Source: Casimicrobium huifangae (GTDB lineage: Bacteria; Pseudomonadota; Gammaproteobacteria; Burkholderiales; Casimicrobiaceae). From it: a DNA stretch of 64,000 bases. Position 1 is the first letter of the stretch. Each line of letters starts with the position of its first letter. Of this stretch, positions 62,516 through 64,000 are shown in pieces. The stretch covers positions 1,844,436 to 1,908,435 of the forward strand of contig NZ_CP041352.1 of NCBI RefSeq assembly GCF_009746125.1, in the 5' to 3' direction. The notes below the pieces were generated by a model. That model saw nothing but the letters and a program-made list of their open reading frames with translations. It ran no database searches and was not told the DNA's origin. Position numbers and translations under genes: made by a program.

Positions 62516-63394
62516 ATGACTACTCACGTCACGCCGATCATCACGGGGCTCGCCTTTGCCGAAGCACCACGCTGGCGTGCTGACCCGACGGCGCCAGGTG
62601 GCGGTGAGCTCTGGTTCTCGGATTTCTTTACCCGTTGCGTGATGCGCATCGATAGCGAGGGCCGCGCCCACAAAGTGGTAGAGGTGCCCAACCAGCCGTC
62701 CGGATTGGGCTGGCTGCCGGATGGTCGCCTGCTGGTGGTGTCGATGCTGGATCGCAAGCTGATGCGGCTGGACGCGACCGGATTGGCAGTGGCGGCGGAT
62801 CTGTCCGGCCTCGCCGCGTTTCCGTGCAACGACATGGTGGTGGATGCCAGCGGTCGTGCCTATATCGGCAATTTCGGCTTCGACATCTTTGTGCGTCCAG
62901 TGGAGCCCAGACCAACCGTGCTGGCAATGGTTGCGCCCGACGGCAAGGTGTCCGTCGCTGCGGACGATGTGCTGTTCCCCAATGGCGCCGTGATCACGCC
63001 GGATGGGTGCACCATGATTCTGGCCGAGACCTTTGGTCGCCGTTTGACGGCGTTCGACATCGCGAGTGACGGTACGCTGGCCAACCGTCGGTTGTGGGCT
63101 GACCTCGACAACATCGCACCCGATGGCATCTGCCTCGATGCCGAAGGCGCGATGTGGGTGGCCTCGCCGCGCAGCAACGAGTTCGTGCGCGTGCTGCAGG
63201 GCGGGCGCATCGCGCAACGAATTGCCAGTTCGCAGCAGGGCATTGCCTGTGCATTGGGCGGTGCCGACGGCTGCACGCTATTCATGGTGTCCGGTCGCGT
63301 GCGGCCGCATGCCGAGAGTCTCGCTGAGCGCACGGGCCGGATTGACGCCGTGCGTGTGGACGTTCCTGCGGCGGGGCCGCCACGTTGCCTGTGA
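62516..63394 (+). CDS. SMP-30/gluconolactonase-family protein
   Basis: The 292-residue six-bladed propeller of the SMP-30/LRE family is a calcium-dependent lactonase. Family motifs include EAPRWRADP (metal Glu), GELWFSDFFTRCVMRID, LPDGRLLVVSMLDRKLMRLD, FPCNDMVVDASGRAYIGNFG (Asn/Asp ligands) and NIAPDGICLDAEGAMWVA. It may open a lactone made by the SDR next to it, but the substrate is unknown. A GGAGGAGA ribosome site precedes the ATG. Confidence 0.9.
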   Translation: MTTHVTPIITGLAFAEAPRWRADPTAPGGGELWFSDFFTRCVMRIDSEGRAHKVVEVPNQPSGLGWLPDGRLLVVSMLDRKLMRLDATGLAVAADLSGLAAFPCNDMVVDASGRAYIGNFGFDIFVRPVEPRPTVLAMVAPDGKVSVAADDVLFPNGAVITPDGCTMILAETFGRRLTAFDIASDGTLANRRLWADLDNIAPDGICLDAEGAMWVASPRSNEFVRVLQGGRIAQRIASSQQGIACALGGADGCTLFMVSGRVRPHAESLAERTGRIDAVRVDVPAAGPPRCL

Positions 63395-63402
63395 CGGGTT
63401 TC

Positions 63403-63531
63403 CGATCAACATCTTTTTGACAGAAGCCATGTCCTAAAAGGGCGTCGGGTGCAATTCGGCAGTTAGTCGACTTTTCGATTAAATTGCCAGTGAGCCCATA
63501 TCAGATGGGCGTTTCATGAAAAAGTTGATCG
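63403..63531 (+). repeat. intergenic palindromic repeat, copy G
   Basis: This is the longest copy (about 129 bases) and has near-perfect ends: CGATCAACATCTTTTTGACA on the left and GAAAAAGTTGATCG on the right. Inside are CCATATCAGATGGG (a short hairpin), GCAATT..AATTGC arms and the central AGTCGACT. It lies between the lactonase gene and prpE; a different 18-base palindrome follows 13 bases later. The GAGCCCA half is at the right. Confidence 0.8.
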
Positions 63532-63543
63532 AACTCTTCACAC

Positions 63544-63561
63544 AGGTCTTATATAAGACCT
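63544..63561. promoter_or_regulatory. perfect 18-base palindrome upstream of prpE
   Basis: AGGTCTTATATAAGACCT is its own reverse complement and lies 110 bases upstream of the prpE ATG. The form suits a dimeric repressor, for example of the GntR or TetR type. The regulator gene is not in the window. Confidence 0.6.
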
Positions 63562-63670
63562 AAGCTTCGTGTAAGGCACCCGGTGGCACAATGCAATCAA
63601 TGTCGCCGGCCGCCGCCCGTACCAACGTGGCGCTGCGGGTGATCTGCCTGATCAAACGTGGAGGAATTGC

Positions 63671-64000
63671 ATGGGTGCCTATCTCGACCACTACAACCGC
63701 TCGATCAAGGAACGCGATGCGTTCTGGGCTGACGAGGCCAGGCTGATCGACTGGAAGACGCCACCCACCGAGATCTGCGATTTCTCGAAGCCCCCGTTCG
63801 CCAAATGGTTCGGCGGCGGTACCACCAACATCTGCCACAACGCGGTTGACCGCCACGTCGAACGCCGTGGCGAGCAGACGGCACTTCACTTCATCTCGAC
63901 CGAGACTGACGTCGAGACCAAGTATTCGTTCAAGCAGCTCTACGCCGAAGTCAACCGTGTCGCGGCCATGCTGCAAAGCCTTGGCGTCGGCAAGGGTGAC
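63671..64000 (+). CDS. prpE: propionate-CoA ligase, N-terminal part
   Basis: Only the first 110 codons are present; the gene continues past the right edge. The sequence AKWFGGGTTNICHNAVDRHV (about 44-63) and the STETDVETKYSFKQLYAEV stretch are typical of acyl-CoA synthetases of the PrpE/Acs group, which activate propionate (or acetate) with ATP and CoA. The AMP-binding motifs lie outside the window, so propionate over acetate is a judgement from the N-terminal form. An upstream palindrome (63544) may control it. The ATG follows a GGAGG ribosome site. Confidence 0.85.
   Translation, partial: MGAYLDHYNRSIKERDAFWADEARLIDWKTPPTEICDFSKPPFAKWFGGGTTNICHNAVDRHVERRGEQTALHFISTETDVETKYSFKQLYAEVNRVAAMLQSLGVGKGD

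Overview
The window is GC-rich (roughly 63 percent by eye), densely coded, bacterial chromosomal DNA. Gene content points to a Gram-negative betaproteobacterium, most likely Burkholderiales: a Burkholderiales-type trimeric porin, a gspG-I-J-K-L-M-N type II secretion run, BamC and BamE-like lipoproteins, a long-form TrpS, RoxA beside a small conserved unknown gene, and an Ara4N lipid A operon in which ArnA is split into two proteins. I see no rRNA, tRNA, CRISPR array, prophage or insertion sequence.

Layout. 1-7.3 kb: a GNAT fragment, an XRE-cupin regulator, a methyltransferase, a 1341-residue secreted LamG/dockerin-like protein, and an ECF sigma/cupin pair. 7.3-11.6 kb: type II secretion pseudopilus and inner-membrane genes on the minus strand, without gspH. 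11.7-16.3 kb: a housekeeping run mltG-tmk-holB-pilZ-tatD-ankyrin. 16.3-20.9 kb: NlpC/P60 hydrolase, dapA-bamC-MBL hydrolase, and a HAD phosphatase gene broken by a frameshift. 21-28 kb: an Ala/Lys-repeat lipoprotein, RoxA, an orphan iron-type ABC permease and surE-pcm-nlpD without rpoS. 28-33 kb: LysR regulator, a ZnuD-like TonB receptor and a porin. 33-39.8 kb: M50 protease, trpS, Mpo1-like protein, scpA-scpB-rluB. 39.8-43.6 kb: XRE-cupin regulator, EamA exporter, PaiB-like protein, a TadA-GNAT fusion and a two-module BamE-like lipoprotein. 43.7-53.5 kb (minus strand): DUF2269 and SDR-DoxX genes, bcp, then the complete Ara4N operon arnT-arnE-arnB-arnC-formyltransferase-decarboxylase-arnD. 53.6-60.1 kb: a TetR-controlled tripartite RND efflux operon. 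60.1-64 kb: a tandem-TetR regulator facing an SDR and an SMP-30 lactonase gene, then the start of prpE.

The most unusual signal is between the genes. Seven intergenic spacers each hold one copy of the same imperfectly palindromic element of about 121-129 bp (near 828, 20073, 27468, 31567, 43569, 53470 and 63403). The ends read roughly CAGCTTTT..TGAAA and its complement, each half has an inner CCCAT..ATGGGCTCA hairpin, and the centre is near AGTCGACT. The size and architecture resemble ERIC or MITE-type repeats, but I do not recognise the sequence. Several sharp palindromic operators are also visible (786, 31447, 39782, 40575, 53599/53641, 63544), most of them next to a regulator or transporter gene that gives a testable role.
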